Source of the DNA: Pyrus communis
Taxonomy: Eukaryota > Streptophyta > Magnoliopsida > Rosales > Rosaceae
Reading direction: 5' to 3'
NCBI RefSeq assembly: GCF_963583255.1
Contig: NC_084803.1
Coordinates: 16,503,428-16,567,427, forward strand
Length of the DNA stretch: 64,000 bases
This document shows positions 12,559-24,603 of this stretch, piece by piece. The notes beneath the pieces were generated by a model. That model ran no database searches. It was given only the letters and a program-made list of their open reading frames with translations, and was not told where the DNA came from. A program made the position numbers and the translations under genes. The stretch's first letter is position 1. Every line of letters starts with the position of its first letter.

Positions 12559-15500
12559 TCAAATTGCACCGTATCTGCTTTCATTCGGCTTCGATGTTCC
12601 TTTAGTTGGAGGAGCAGGAGAAGGAGAACGTTCCCAAGAGGCTTCACTGGCAAAGGCAGTATTAAGATCTTCGTGTCGGGTGTAGCTTTGCCCTGTGTCA
12701 CTCACCTATTTTTGTATCCCCAAATTAAGAACCATTAGAAAGTATACAGAGGATATGGGCACTGATCAAGCTCAGTTGCTTTGTAAGGTTTCACTACAAT
12801 TTAAAACTAAAGCATCTTGCCGGGTCTATTTGTTCCTAAGAATTTGAGTCTCATAAAAATGGTCTAGAATAATGCAGGGAAATTGCCGTCTTAACAATCA
12901 GAAGAAAGCATGATGATTGTCTATGTAAAACCTATACGTTTACCTAAGTAATGGTCCACAACATGTTTCGGCATTCATCATCATAAGAATATCTCTGACT
13001 AAATAATATCGTATTTCAGCCTCAAAGGTAGTTTAAATTCGTAAGCCTTTCATGCATAAGTCATAAGTCAATCAAATATTAGTCATTTGCTAAATCCGAG
13101 GCATATAACATATATCTTAATGCTAGTGATGTATACTTACAGTTTCTAAACAAGCAGATAGAATTGTCATGCCAGGCAATGCGTCTATCCCACGCTGCAT
13201 ATGATCAAGCGTAAATATTAAATATATAATTGAAGATATACCAGTTGAGCCTTATGATGAAAAACTGGAAATTACAAAACCATCCAAGACACTGAAGCCA
13301 AAGGAATAAGGTCTACCTTCTGTTCAACTCGACTCTTGTAAATAAACCCTCCACAACAAAACAGTGTTGATGATACAGTGAATCTGATCCAAGACAGATC
13401 GTTCAAACATCAACTTCAGTTAAAAATAGAGAAATACTGGATTGATATATAACTTTTCCCAAATAAAAGGTAGAGATTGATACTTGAGTTATAATTTACT
13501 GATAACTTGAGATTACACGTAAAATTAAGATTAGATAATCTGTTTGTTGCCAATCAATACGGCATATGATGCAGGTGCTCAGATCACATGTTTTGTTATC
13601 AAATTTCAGCATGCAATAACTATTTTTAGCATGGATATTTTTCAGTACGAACTGGCTTACATGCAGGACAACACCCCAAATGTAGCCCATCCGGTCGTAC
13701 TCTCTCCACTCTTCTCCTGCCTATGTTCTGCAATTGAGCAAACCAAGCTCTTTCAGTTGATATTATTGCAAACAACTACCGGTATCATATTTTCAACAAA
13801 TTTACACACTCAATCAGCCAATCACATTTCACCAGCAAGTTCTAGTGCATGAAGCATCGCCTTAACACAATTTACTAAATTGCATCTCCAGAACTTTTTC
13901 TATTAAGATTGGTTATGTTTCTCCATTGTTTGAAGTTGAAAGAGGGGATTCTTAGGAGACAGCAATATGAGCTTACCACACATTTTGGCAAGAAAAAACT
14001 GGATGGGCTCATAGCCCTCCACTGGGATAGTGATATTCACTTCATACGGAGTATCACGTGCCCTTTCACCTGAAAAATACAAATAGGAATTAAGAAGATT
14101 TTATCATTAAGGGATATCAACACCCACTGCAGTAAAGATACCCTTACATCTCCATTCAACATTTAACATTGTCGGTGACAAAGTTGTAGGCGCGCTCCCA
14201 GTTGCTCCCGACCCCGATAATTTAATCTCCAGGCCACTTTCTGGTAAGACCTGCAAATATTTAAACAAACAAAGCACATATAATTTGACCATTTTATTTA
14301 ATTATAAAAGGTTTTGCATGTATCAAAGTGTAAGGAAGTCGAGTACCTTAATAATAGACCTTTGCACCAAAGTGGAAAGGGAAGCCATTGCAGTCATATA
14401 AAGGGTTACATGTCTCTGCTCGGTCCCAAAGCTGCAAAATGCACTTTATAGGTCAGATTGATCGAGACTACTTTTCCTTTTCTGGGTTAGGGGGAGGGGA
14501 TGTTAAATGACTCATCCCATACCTAAACTCATGGTGAGATTTTTCATAGCCTATTTGGGTCATGCCATCATAAACCTGCAAGTTCATAAATAATTCATTC
14601 AGTATATGATTTATTTTTGCATCAACAAATTAATATACCTCCGGGAGAATGACATCATTCTTACAAGCTCCCATGACCGTGGATGGAAACCTACAGTGAA
14701 GCCCTTAAATACGCGGGGTCCTGGTTTCTCACATGGAATGGCCAGCTCTAGAAAAACTCTGCAACATTTTGAAATAGAAACATAACTAGGGAACCAGATC
14801 ATCTCATTGCAAATATTATCTGGAAAGACTGTCTCAAATTTCATAGTGCAAATCAAACTATAAAGTGATCCTTGATCTAATAAGCTTAAGCTGATTGGAA
14901 ACGGGCCCAAAATATAAACACAATACACACAAACACGCTCCCTCAGGTATAATGACGACCCTATAAATGTGAACCAAATGCAGGAATACATGATTTGAAG
15001 GAATTATTAGAAAAAGGAGTTACTAAGAATCAAAAGAAAGATACATATTCATTCTTAAGCTAAAATTCAACATGCAGTATATGTTGGATTGGCAACATGG
15101 ATGTACTGATTAGCTAAATTAACAAATATTTTAGCACTACATTTCTATATTAATGCCACAAAAGTGGAAACCAAAGAACGTTTAAAAATACCTGCAAGTT
15201 GACTCGTAAGTGACATTGCAGATGCATCCAAGTCCACCTGAAAACAAATGATAATAATAAATCAGCCTTAAATTACAGCAAATGTCATAGTGTCACAGGT
15301 GCAATACAAAATTGATGGTTTTCCTTGAGATAAATAGAACTTTATTTGAAGTTGAAGCTAGAGATGCAATATAAGAAGTAGAAAATTGTAAGAAATGTAG
15401 TTTTTGACTTTTGATGGAAAGCAGGATGGAGAAATGAAACCTAAAGTCTGTCAATGGTTTAATTAAGTATGAAATGTGAGGTTTGTGAAAGCTAGTTGGA

Positions 15501-17192
15501 GTTTCCTACGACTTTCTCTCTTCCTCCCACTCTAGTGTTCACTTTCTCAATGAAACCATCAGAAACTGTTTCCCATTTGTAAAAATTGTGAGGAAGTCCT
15601 ACTAGTCATACTTTAAATCGTAATCCGGAAACTCAGATTTTTCCTCCTTCTCTATGTTCGCCTGGACTTCTAATTCTCACCACCTTTCTTATCAGAAGCC
15701 TCCTTTAATCACAAGTGTTCTAAGGGTAACCGTATAAAATTTATCGACTGAGCATTCAACCAAATACATTTCAAATATTGTGCAAGATTACAGATCTCCA
15801 TATACTCGAAAAGACACTATCATTTCCTAGTATATCTGGCGACCATGCACGAACGTAGAAATGAAAGGTACACAAACCTTTGCATTGTCCATTTAAACAA
15901 CTTCCACATATAATGTTTACCTGAACTTACAGAACAAAAAAACAAAAAAACAGAATCATGAGAAGTAAACTGACGGTGATTGCAAAATAACAATGTCTTA
16001 AAAAATTTAAACCTCTGAGAATAAAGAAGATGCTAGAGGGTGGGAAAGTTTTCCAGCGTAAACCAACCTGAGCTGTTCGTCCCAGTTTATCATAACTGGT
16101 CTCGCAATTTGCCAGGTCTCCATTGTAAAACCCCTACATATATCCAGAAGTGAGATAATTATTTATGAAAACTCGGCTTCCCTACAACATTAAAGGAACT
16201 GAGCTCAAGTACTGTTTACAACCAAAAGCAAAATCTCACTTGAACATAGTCTACGTGTCCTGAACCAGAAACAAAGTTGTTGTACTTATCAAATCGACCG
16301 AAATCTACATATCCCTGCATTACAATGAGGCACTTGTAAACAAATGAAAATGTCGAACCGAACACCAACTGAAATTACTCTTATCTAACCAAAGTGGCAA
16401 CTTAATAGCAAATGCAGCTGTTAAGCTTATAGATACAGAACAAGCGTATACAGGACCAGTTACATTATGGATTATCGAATGTCTTACTCGATAAATTAAA
16501 CAGATAATTAGTAAAAATAAGAATAAAACGGCAATGGTAAAGTACTTGAGAAGATGGTGGATATATGGACTACCGTTTGTGATCTACTCTCCACATCTTT
16601 GCAAAACCGAATCACCAAGTCGGTTTCCTGATTCATCGAAGCAACAAACTTAAAACCGACACCTTCTGGATTACCAATATGAACTATTACAGTAACACTA
16701 CAAAACACATGATTATATATATGCAACAGAATGAAATTGGAAATTTGGAATTACCCCTCCGTCGTACTCAAACGGATGCCCAATCCAGCTGCTCTAATTA
16801 ACAGATTAAGAAAAATAACACATCATTTCATCAAAAAATCATTATTAAAACTCCAAGGCAGTGTATAATTAAGCATAATCAACGCTGTTTAATACTAATT
16901 AGGATACAAAATCGACAAGGCGGCTAGTGTTATCGAAAACGTAGCAATTGGATCGCGGTACTACAACTGCAGAAGCTTGAAGTGCTTGCGACGCAAGAAC
17001 TGTAAAAATAAAAAAATAAAAAAATTGGAAGCTTATTTACGAAGGGCGGAATTGACAAAGCAAGGCCGCCGTTAATTATCGAAAACATGGCGGATTGGAG
17101 ATTGGCAACCGACCTGTAAGTAGGGCAAGAAAAGTGCGACGCGAGGAAGAAGGAGAAGAAGGTGAGGCGAAACGGCGTCGACGGCTCTGCAT
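12559..17192 (-). CDS. Uncharacterised type I membrane protein with cysteine-rich lumenal domain, 17 exons
   Basis: The predicted 418-residue product is assembled from exons 17114-17192, 16908-16999, 16755-16793, 16574-16627, 16240-16314, 16068-16133, 15878-15920, 15192-15237, 14665-14758, 14523-14575, 14347-14431, 14148-14250, 13977-14069, 13661-13727, 13317-13383, 13141-13194 and 12559-12705. All introns are GT..AG and all phases agree. An N-terminal hydrophobic signal (about residues 20-37) precedes a large domain. That domain has a dense cysteine cluster, CGSCLNGQCKGGLGCIC, at about 140-156. One membrane span (about 322-345, with LFCCGGF) precedes a polar tail of about 70 residues starting RGIDALPG. 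The layout resembles MRH/ATG27-type membrane cargo proteins, which carry a similar RGIDAxP tail motif, but that link is tentative. I recognise this as a conserved plant family without a firm function. Start 17192 is chosen because it gives the signal peptide; the frame is also open upstream. Confidence 0.85.
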
Positions 17193-18745
17193 TGCTCGGG
17201 ATGTGCTGTCTGTTGGTACCGGCCCCAAGGGGACGAAGGCTCTACTCGTATACTGTTGGGCCGCGAGTGTTGACGTGTTAGACCCGATTAAAAATAATAA
17301 TAAAAAATAAATAAACAATGGGTCCTTGCCCAAACTAGGGAGATGCATCTGTTTGAGGTGATTGCGAGTGGAATTGAAGATAAATTAAAGTTTGGAAATA
17401 ATGCAAGGATATAATGGGTAGAAAGTGAATTGATAACGGGTTACTTTGGTATAGTAATATTTAATTTCATTTGAAAATAAGAGGTTTTAGATTCGATTTT
17501 CTTCAAAGGTGAATTTGAACCACGTTATTATAGCTCACTTATTATGAAACTTAACCCACTTTTCCACATTTTAGTGTAGATAATAATGCTTTTCAAATTT
17601 TTTTCTTTTAGGATATTGTGTAAGACTCCCTGTGTTTTTATTTTCCATATAATTTATTATAGACAAAAGTGATTCTGACACTTTCCTTCTTCATCACCAT
17701 TTGAAATCATCAATCAAATTAAATGTTGTTTAGTCGTTCATAAATGACAATTTATAAGATGATTTTATTGTCACTTATCATTGATTTGTTTTAACACATA
17801 TTTGATAAATAAACCATGTCTCTAGTTTCATTAATTTTTTTGGATAATTATCTTCAAAATAGTAATTAAAAATAATTAATTTCAATTATGAAATATGTAA
17901 AACAAAATTCCGTTAATTACAACTAAACAGACAATAACATGGTCAATAGGGGGTCCACCTAAGGGAAAATGATTCTCGCCGCATCATATTCTTAGAGATT
18001 TAGGGAATTTCGTGATCATGATCGTTCATCGTATATCGTGCGGTTAGAAATTATTTTAGATTTAAAATTTAAAATTAAATATAAATAGTACCTAACAAAA
18101 ATTGATTGCACAATGTACGATGAACGATCATAATCAAAGGATTCCGGATCCCCAAGAAAATGGATCCTTTTCCCCACCTAAGTACTCTGCACACCGGAAA
18201 AGGGTAGAGAAATTTTTACTATTTTTCAAAAGTAAAAGAAGAAAAAGAGAAAAGTGAAAACAAACAAGTGTTCAAAATTGGAAGAAAAGGGGAAAAAGAA
18301 AAAAAACCCAAAAAAGAAAAAGTCGCAATAAACCATATTCCAAAATGTCATATCACATTCCCAAATTCCTAAAACAAAAAAGCTAAAAAGAAAAATGTAT
18401 TGGAAATTCCCAATAAAAAAAAAAAAAAAAAAGGGCCGAAACAAAAAGGCCTCCAAATTCAGAGAGAAGCAGCAGCTCTCAACCTCGAGCTCCGCGCCCG
18501 ATTCTCTGCCAAAAAACACAATCGAACTGAAGAATTACGATTACAGCTTCGAACTTTCCCATTAATTTCACAAAATTTGAACGCCAAAATCCAGCTTCGA
18601 AAAAAAACCTTGAGATTATTATTATTTACAAGTGTGCTCGATCGCAGTGAGCCAAATGTTCGAACCCCACCGGCCGCAGTCGAAAATCCTAACCCTTGAA
18701 TTATGCCGCATGGACTCGTACTGACGGACCCTTCAAACCCTAGCG
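17193..18745. promoter_or_regulatory. Shared upstream region of two divergent genes
   Basis: About 1.55 kb separates the start codons of the minus-strand membrane-protein gene (17192) and the plus-strand glycosyltransferase (18746). The GT side has a pyrimidine/purine-rich probable 5' UTR at 18460-18745. A MITE-like inverted repeat sits at about 17962-18178. No clear TATA box was assigned. Confidence 0.5.
17962..18178. mobile_element. MITE-like inverted repeat
   Basis: The left part (gggaaaatgattctc; cgtgatcatgatcgttcatcg) is mirrored by the right part (cgatgaacgatcataatc; aatggatccttttcccc read in reverse). The element is short, AT-rich and non-coding. Exact ends and TSD were not determined. 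Confidence 0.5.
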
Positions 18746-21700
18746 ATGGCCAAGCACTCCGTCGGGTGGGTCGCTGGGCAGAAGCGGTGGCTTCTGGCTT
18801 TCCTCGTCATGCTCTCCGCCTCCACCGTGATCGCCTTCTTCATCAGAGCCGCCTTCGACACCTGCGATCGCGGCGGCCTTGACGTCGTTGATAAAAGGGT
18901 TCCGTTGGGTGCGTCCATTGGTACCAGTCCTAGCCCCCTCATCTTCATGAAGTCCAAGCTCGTACTGTTGGTCTCCCACGAGCTTTCTCTTTCTGGTAAT
19001 GTCTCTGTCGCCATTATTTTATTATTATTATTATGAATTTAATTAAATTTAATGCATCTTTTGATATTTATTACGTGTAAATTTATTGATTAGATGTTCA
19101 TCAGCTCAGCGATTAGCTTAATTAGTCATGTTAAGATTTTTATTACTGGTTTAGATTATACAAACATGGAAAGTTAGCAGCTTTAGATGAAAGCACCACT
19201 GTATTAGTGGAATCTGTGAGCATTAAGTTAATGGTTTTCGATAACCCATTTAACAATCAGTTCTTTCCTGTGCCTCATTACTTTAAATTTCCTCTTTTAA
19301 TCTAGTATTTATGGAGATGGGTGAAGCAATACCAGCTTGCTTGTTCCTTAGCGTGTTAATGCTTTTTCATCTCATTGAATTTAATTTGTTTGTGAATTTG
19401 GAAACACGGCCTGGTGCAGTTGCATGCCTTTCCATTTTGTTCGAGCTTAATCAATGATTTCATTCGGGATTTATGCGATATCAAGATTATAGAACGGAAG
19501 AATACCTTACTTTCTCTGCTAATATTGATTCTTATAACACGGCATCTGTATTGTTCTAATATTCGCGTATTACGTTGTAACTTATTTAATTCAATAACTG
19601 GATAAGCAGGGTTGTATGAATTATTTGTCCAGAGGCCATAGGCCCACAAATCAGTTATGTACTGATGTGTGCTTTGCTTTCAGGTAACAACAAAAAAAGA
19701 CCAAAAATTCTGCCAAATCTAAGCATTATATACTACTCAACATGAAAATATTTGTCGTCTTTTGAATTTAACCTATTTGTTGGGATAATCTTGTTTTTGA
19801 GTTGTCAACGCTAATGGACTGCATTTAGTAATGGTGAAATAATTCCAAACATTTTGTAGTACAATGTGTCATTTGAAGAATGCTCTTTTTTTTCTTTTTT
19901 CTTTTTTTTTTCAGTTGAGAGACTCTCCTTGGTTAACTTATTGAGTCAATATTTTGTCAGGCGTCAACAGACAAGCTTTTATTAATGTCGATGCGTTCTT
20001 TCTGTTATATTTACATGCACTCGTCGGCATATTGAAATAAATGGAGTAGTATGCATGTTCTGGATTTTTAGGCTAGCACAACTCACGAAAGCTACCTTCC
20101 TCCTTAGCCATCTATTTGGATGAAGAGTATATTGTTTCCAACCAATTTCTGCTCTTTATATTTTACAAACTCTATTGATGGGATGATATATTGAACATTC
20201 TTCCAGGTGGACCTTTGTTGTTGATGGAGCTAGCATTTTTATTGAGAGGAGTTGGCACTGAAGTTTGTTGGGTTACAACCATGAAATCGTCAGATACAGA
20301 TGCAATGACATACAGCTTGGGGCACAAGATGTTGGACCGAGGAGTGCAGGTACAAAATTCACTTTTAAGAGATTATTTTGGACGCTTCTTTTGCAGTCCA
20401 GTTGTTGTCTTTGTTATACGTAGGTATCTTTATCATCTCAATATTTCATGATCTTCGTAAGCATTCTGTTGATCAACCATACTATATTGGCCACTTGCAA
20501 AGGAAACTATGCTAAGGCCTGGTTTGGTACTGAGGTGATTCTGAAAAAAGCTGGTGTCAAAAAAAAGCTGGGAGCTGTTTTTGTGTTTGGTAAACATTCA
20601 GCTTCAGGTTTTTTTCACAGTTTTGGGTGAAAAAAAGCCAAAAACAAGAAGCTGCAAAACCCAACTTTGAAAAACTGGCTTTTTGTCACATCTGTTTTAC
20701 ATAAAAGTTTACGAAACACTATAATACTGCTTTTTTTTTTTTTCAAAAGAACTTTTACAAAAAAGTTTACCAAACACTCTGCTGCTTTATTTCACAACTG
20801 CTTATTTTCACAGCATAGCAGAAGCAGTTTTTTTTCAAAGCATAGCAATATCAAACCAGCCCTAAGTAAATATATCTCCCTATTTGATTTGATCTGTATT
20901 ATGGCCTTGTCTGGCTTTGGTCTTCTGTGTGCCATTTCTTGTTTCTGATAGGTTAGATTTCTGTAACTTATCCACATGTCTAATACTTTTTTTTTATACA
21001 TCTCTAGGTCCTCTCTGAAAATGGCCAAGAAGTTGTAAATACAGCTCTCAAAGCTGATTTGGTTGTATTGAACACTGCGGTTTCTGGGAAATGGTTGGAT
21101 GTTGTTCTTAGGGAAAATGTTCCCAGTGTTCTCCCGAAAGTGTTGTGGTGGATTCATGAAATGCGTGGCCATTATTTCAAATTGGATTATGTTAAGCATC
21201 TTCCACTTGTTGCAGGTTCTATGATAGATTCACATGTAACAGCAGGATATTGGGAGAATAGGACTCGAGAGCGTTTGGGGTAGGCTTCATATATTTGTCC
21301 TTTTTCTTTTTTATTTTATATCAAATTTTGGTTTACTATTTGCAATCATTTTCTCGCTTCAGCATTAAAATGCCAGAGACCTTTGTCGTTCACCTTGGAA
21401 ACAGCAAGGAACTTATGGAAGTTGCTGAGGACAGTATAGCAAAACAGGTTTTGCGTGAGCATGTCCGGGAGTCTCTTGGAGTGCGAAGAGAAGATCTTGT
21501 ATTTGCCATCATAAACAGTATGTATTTTGATCTGTTTTGGTGGTTTGAATGAATTTGGTTATAATGCTTCACCATGAATTCACCAGTTTGTGTGCTTTTT
21601 ATCTTTATCTTGTTGTATGCTTGTGAAATTTGTGTTAATTTCCATTGGGAAATAAAAAATAGAAAGTAGTGTACTGGTTAGTTTATGCACAAACACAGTG

Positions 21701-22667
21701 AGCACTAAAGTACACTTCATGACTATAGGCGTTTCACGTGGAAAAGGCCACGATTTGTTTTTGCGTTCCTTTTATGAAAGCTTGCAACTGATCCAAGAGA
21801 AGAAGCTGCAACTGCCGAGAATGCATGCTGTAATTGTGGGGAGTGACATGACTGCTCATACCAAGTTTGAGCATGAGTTACGTAACTTTGTAGCGAAGAA
21901 GAAAATTCAAGATCGTGTTCATTTTATAGACAAAACTCTGACTGTAGCTCCATATCTGGCTGCAATTGATGTCCTTGTTCAAAATTCTCAGGTATTAGAA
22001 ACATTTTCCGTTTACAAAATGCATTTGATATCTTGTTTGTACCAAAAGTGGCAGATAGAACTTCTGATGCATAAAGAGTTCTAAATCATAGTTTTTAATG
22101 TCAACAAGTTCCCAATTAGCTGATCAGATCAATCATAAAATGCAAAGGCAATGGCATTGCTGTCTTTCTCTAGCAAGTCTCACCCTAAGGCCTTGATCTT
22201 GCTAATATGTTCATCTTCATTTTGTGATATCTTTTTACCCTTCCAAATAGGCACGGGGAGAATGCTTTGGTAGGATAACTATTGAAGCCATGGCATTTCA
22301 GCTGCCTGTATTGGTAATGAACCTTCCTCTTGTTATTTTGCGTAATATCTAATACCGGTGCTGCTAATCTTGTTGACTCGTGTAATTGACATTTTTTATT
22401 TATTTCCAGGGAACAGCGGCAGGTGGCACAACAGAGATTGTAGTGAACGGAACAACAGGCTTGTTGCATCCTATTGGGAAAGAAGGGATCGCTCCTCTTG
22501 CGAAAAATATGGTAAAACTTGCCACTCACGTTGAGAGGAGGCTTACAATGGGGAAGAGAGGATTCGAAAGAGTTAAAGAAAGGTTCCTCGAACACCACAT
22601 GGCAATTAGAATTGCTGCAGTTCTGAAGGAAGTATTGCGCAAGTCGCAGAGCCACTCAGATTCATAA
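18746..22667 (+). CDS. Family 4 glycosyltransferase, Golgi/ER type II membrane protein, 7 exons
   Basis: The predicted product has 467 residues. Exons are 18746-18995, 20207-20349, 21008-21279, 21363-21517, 21729-21991, 22251-22313 and 22410-22667, and all phases join. One N-terminal membrane span (about residues 14-34) fits a type II Golgi or ER enzyme. A GT-B N-domain starts at KLVLLVSHELSLSGGPLLL. The C-domain has the E-x7-E signature (ECFGRITIE, residues 365-373), followed by GTAAGGTTEIV and a G-rich GTTGLLHP loop, both typical of GT4 nucleotide-sugar binding. Two closely similar Arabidopsis proteins exist as 'UDP-glycosyltransferase superfamily' members of unknown acceptor, so donor and acceptor cannot be named. 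No frameshift or stop is seen. A MITE sits in intron 2. Confidence 0.93.
20517..20861 (+). mobile_element. MITE inside intron 2 of the glycosyltransferase gene
   Basis: The inverted ends are gcctggtttggta and, from the right, ggctggtttgata. The flanking direct repeat CTAAG is perfect (20512-20516 and 20862-20866). The inside is a T/A-rich imperfect inverted repeat of phrases such as aaaagtttacmaaacact. It is about 345 bp, has no coding capacity, and is likely spliced out with the intron. Confidence 0.75.
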
Positions 22668-23447
22668 ACATACTCTATTCTCCTCCTGATGAAGATGAAC
22701 TACACTATAATGGTAGGTCGATTTTCCTTTTATGGCGACATAATCGTCCCTCGGGGTTCTCTTTTCTATTTTCCAATAGGGCTGTACATTTATGTACATA
22801 TTAAGACACCAAGCTAGTGGTAGCTTGTCCAAAAGGTCGACATGAAAGACCTGATCGATTTTGTTAAAGCATGGGATTGGAAAAATTGACATCTCATTGA
22901 AATGCTTCGTGCTAACTCTGTTGTTATGGGTTTCTTCATGGTTTGTCGAAATTTTTTTTCCTACGCTCATTTCATGAAACGGGTGTTTCACATATAGCTC
23001 AAATGCCTCTCCTATGATACAGCAAATGTGAGAGAACTGTTCAATGAAACGGGTACAAGCAAGTTTTCCATGGTTTTGCCGGCTTTTTATTTGATGAGTT
23101 TTTTAAACGAACATCCTGAACAAAGCTTTGCTTTTACTTATCCTTCCATTTTGGTATTTGCCGGTTCACCTTGAACTACTAAAATGAGGGATTTATTGAG
23201 TTCGAGCTCGCTGAGTCGTATTGGTTAGAGTAGATGTGCTTTCCTATGCATTGGAGTTCGAATCTTCTTGTTTATAACAATTGCTTGGATTAAAAGTAAA
23301 ATTAAGAATCACTGACATGTTAAAAAGTAAAAAGAAAAATTACAACTAATAACTTAGATTAAGTTTTCCATTGCAGCAGAACAATTCAATTTTTTTTATT
23401 ACAACTCAGAACAAAACTGCTGAGCTAGTAAGAAAATCCACAAGACT
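22668..23447. other. 3' UTRs and spacer between convergent genes
   Basis: The region lies between the stop codon of the glycosyltransferase (+) and the stop codon of the small minus-strand gene, so it must hold both 3' UTRs. No further gene is supported. Confidence 0.5.
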
Positions 23448-23896
23448 TCAAGGGGACTTGGGCTGTGGAGAATCACTTCCTGGCTTTGGCTTCTGCTTGA
23501 AGTTGTTGTGCCTTGTAAACCAAGTGGTGTACAGAAACTGCTTCTGAGCCCCTACTTGGTTGCATATCAATCTGAGCTTCTGCCTCTCCCTCATCCACCT
23601 CAGCACTATCTTCATGTGCCTCTTGCTCGTCAATCCTCTCAACCCAACTTGCTGAAAACACCGTTCAATCATTTCATCAAACACTTGGTGCGCGTATCAG
23701 AATCACTGCAAAGGGGGTCGGAGATTACCTTGACGTGATCCCAGGTTTCGGAAATGGTGAGAGGACCGTGCTCCTTGACGATGTCGAAGATGGCCCTGGT
23801 GATGGTCTGAGTCTGCTCAGGTGGGGTATTGAGCTCTATGGGTTTCATCGGAGGTTTTGGCTTCCGAGCAATGCACCTGATCGCAGTCCCAAACAT
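23448..23896 (-). CDS. Small conserved plant protein, probably organellar, 2 exons
   Basis: The predicted product has 123 residues. Exons are 23729-23896 and 23448-23651. The donor is AAG|GTAATC and the acceptor TTTTCAG|CAAGTT, with the phase preserved. The N-terminus (MFGTAIRCIARKPKP) is basic and lacks early acidic residues, as in mitochondrial targeting sequences. The middle part (TITRAIFDIVKEHGPL... to RHMKIVLRWMRERQKLRLIC) is helix-rich and looks like a winged-helix fold. I recall this as a short, widely conserved plant protein that may belong to the mitochondrial ribosome, but I cannot name it with certainty. Start 23896 is chosen because it matches the conserved MFGTAIR start; an in-frame ATG at 23926 is an alternative. 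The C-terminal 20 residues are proline/lysine-rich. Confidence 0.8.
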
Positions 23897-23926
23897 GTTG
23901 CCACTCTCTCTTTTTGCAAAACCCAA

Positions 23927-24603
23927 AATATCACTTTGCTAGGTATAAAAATGTACCACCACAAAGAAAGTGGGTAAATATATAAAACCGATTACAAATT
24001 TTTAATAAAAATAAAACTAGAGAATATATAACCTATATTGAGTGTCCCTCTCGTTTTATATTTGATAAAAATTCGTAAGCGCAAATGGTCTTTATTTGTT
24101 AAGTGAATGACGCTCTTTCGAAAAGAAAAGAAAAAATGTGGTTAAGAACATTCCCTCTTGTACTCGAGATTTGTATGTGATTAGAGCTTCCCACCAACGC
24201 GCCCCCCCACCCCCCCCCCCCCCCCCCCCCCCTCTCTTCCCACCACCATGCCTTAGTTATATAGCAACAACTCAAGTCCTGAGATGCTTATTTTCCCCCA
24301 TTTCATCCAACTAAAATTGTATCATTGTGAAGGTTGAAGCAATAACCTAAGAGTCCAAAAGGAAAAGATTACAGCAGAACCAAATTATCAGAGAAAAAAC
24401 ATAATCTCAGAGACCAAATGATATGCTTAATTAAAAGAGAGAATCTATATTACATCTTCTGTCAAAGAAGAACAAAATAGGAAACTCAAGTTTCCAACAT
24501 CTTACACAAGTGTAATTTTTGGCACAAAACAGCAAAACCTTACACATTCTCTCTTTCCGGTTTCGCCCAACTACCTTCACTTATCAAGCACATCATGAAC
24601 AAA
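23927..24603. other. Spacer with poly-C tract
   Basis: It contains the upstream region of the small minus-strand gene and the 3' UTR of the FAR1-related gene. A C-run of about 31 bases with one interrupting A lies at 24202-24232 and could be an assembly-length uncertainty. No gene is seen. Confidence 0.55.

Noticed and set aside
16628..16697. Longer version of exon 4 of the 17-exon gene (open to 16697)
   Set aside because: Its phase does not fit the preceding exon. The acceptor at 16628 gives the in-phase joint YDGG|ETDLVIRF.
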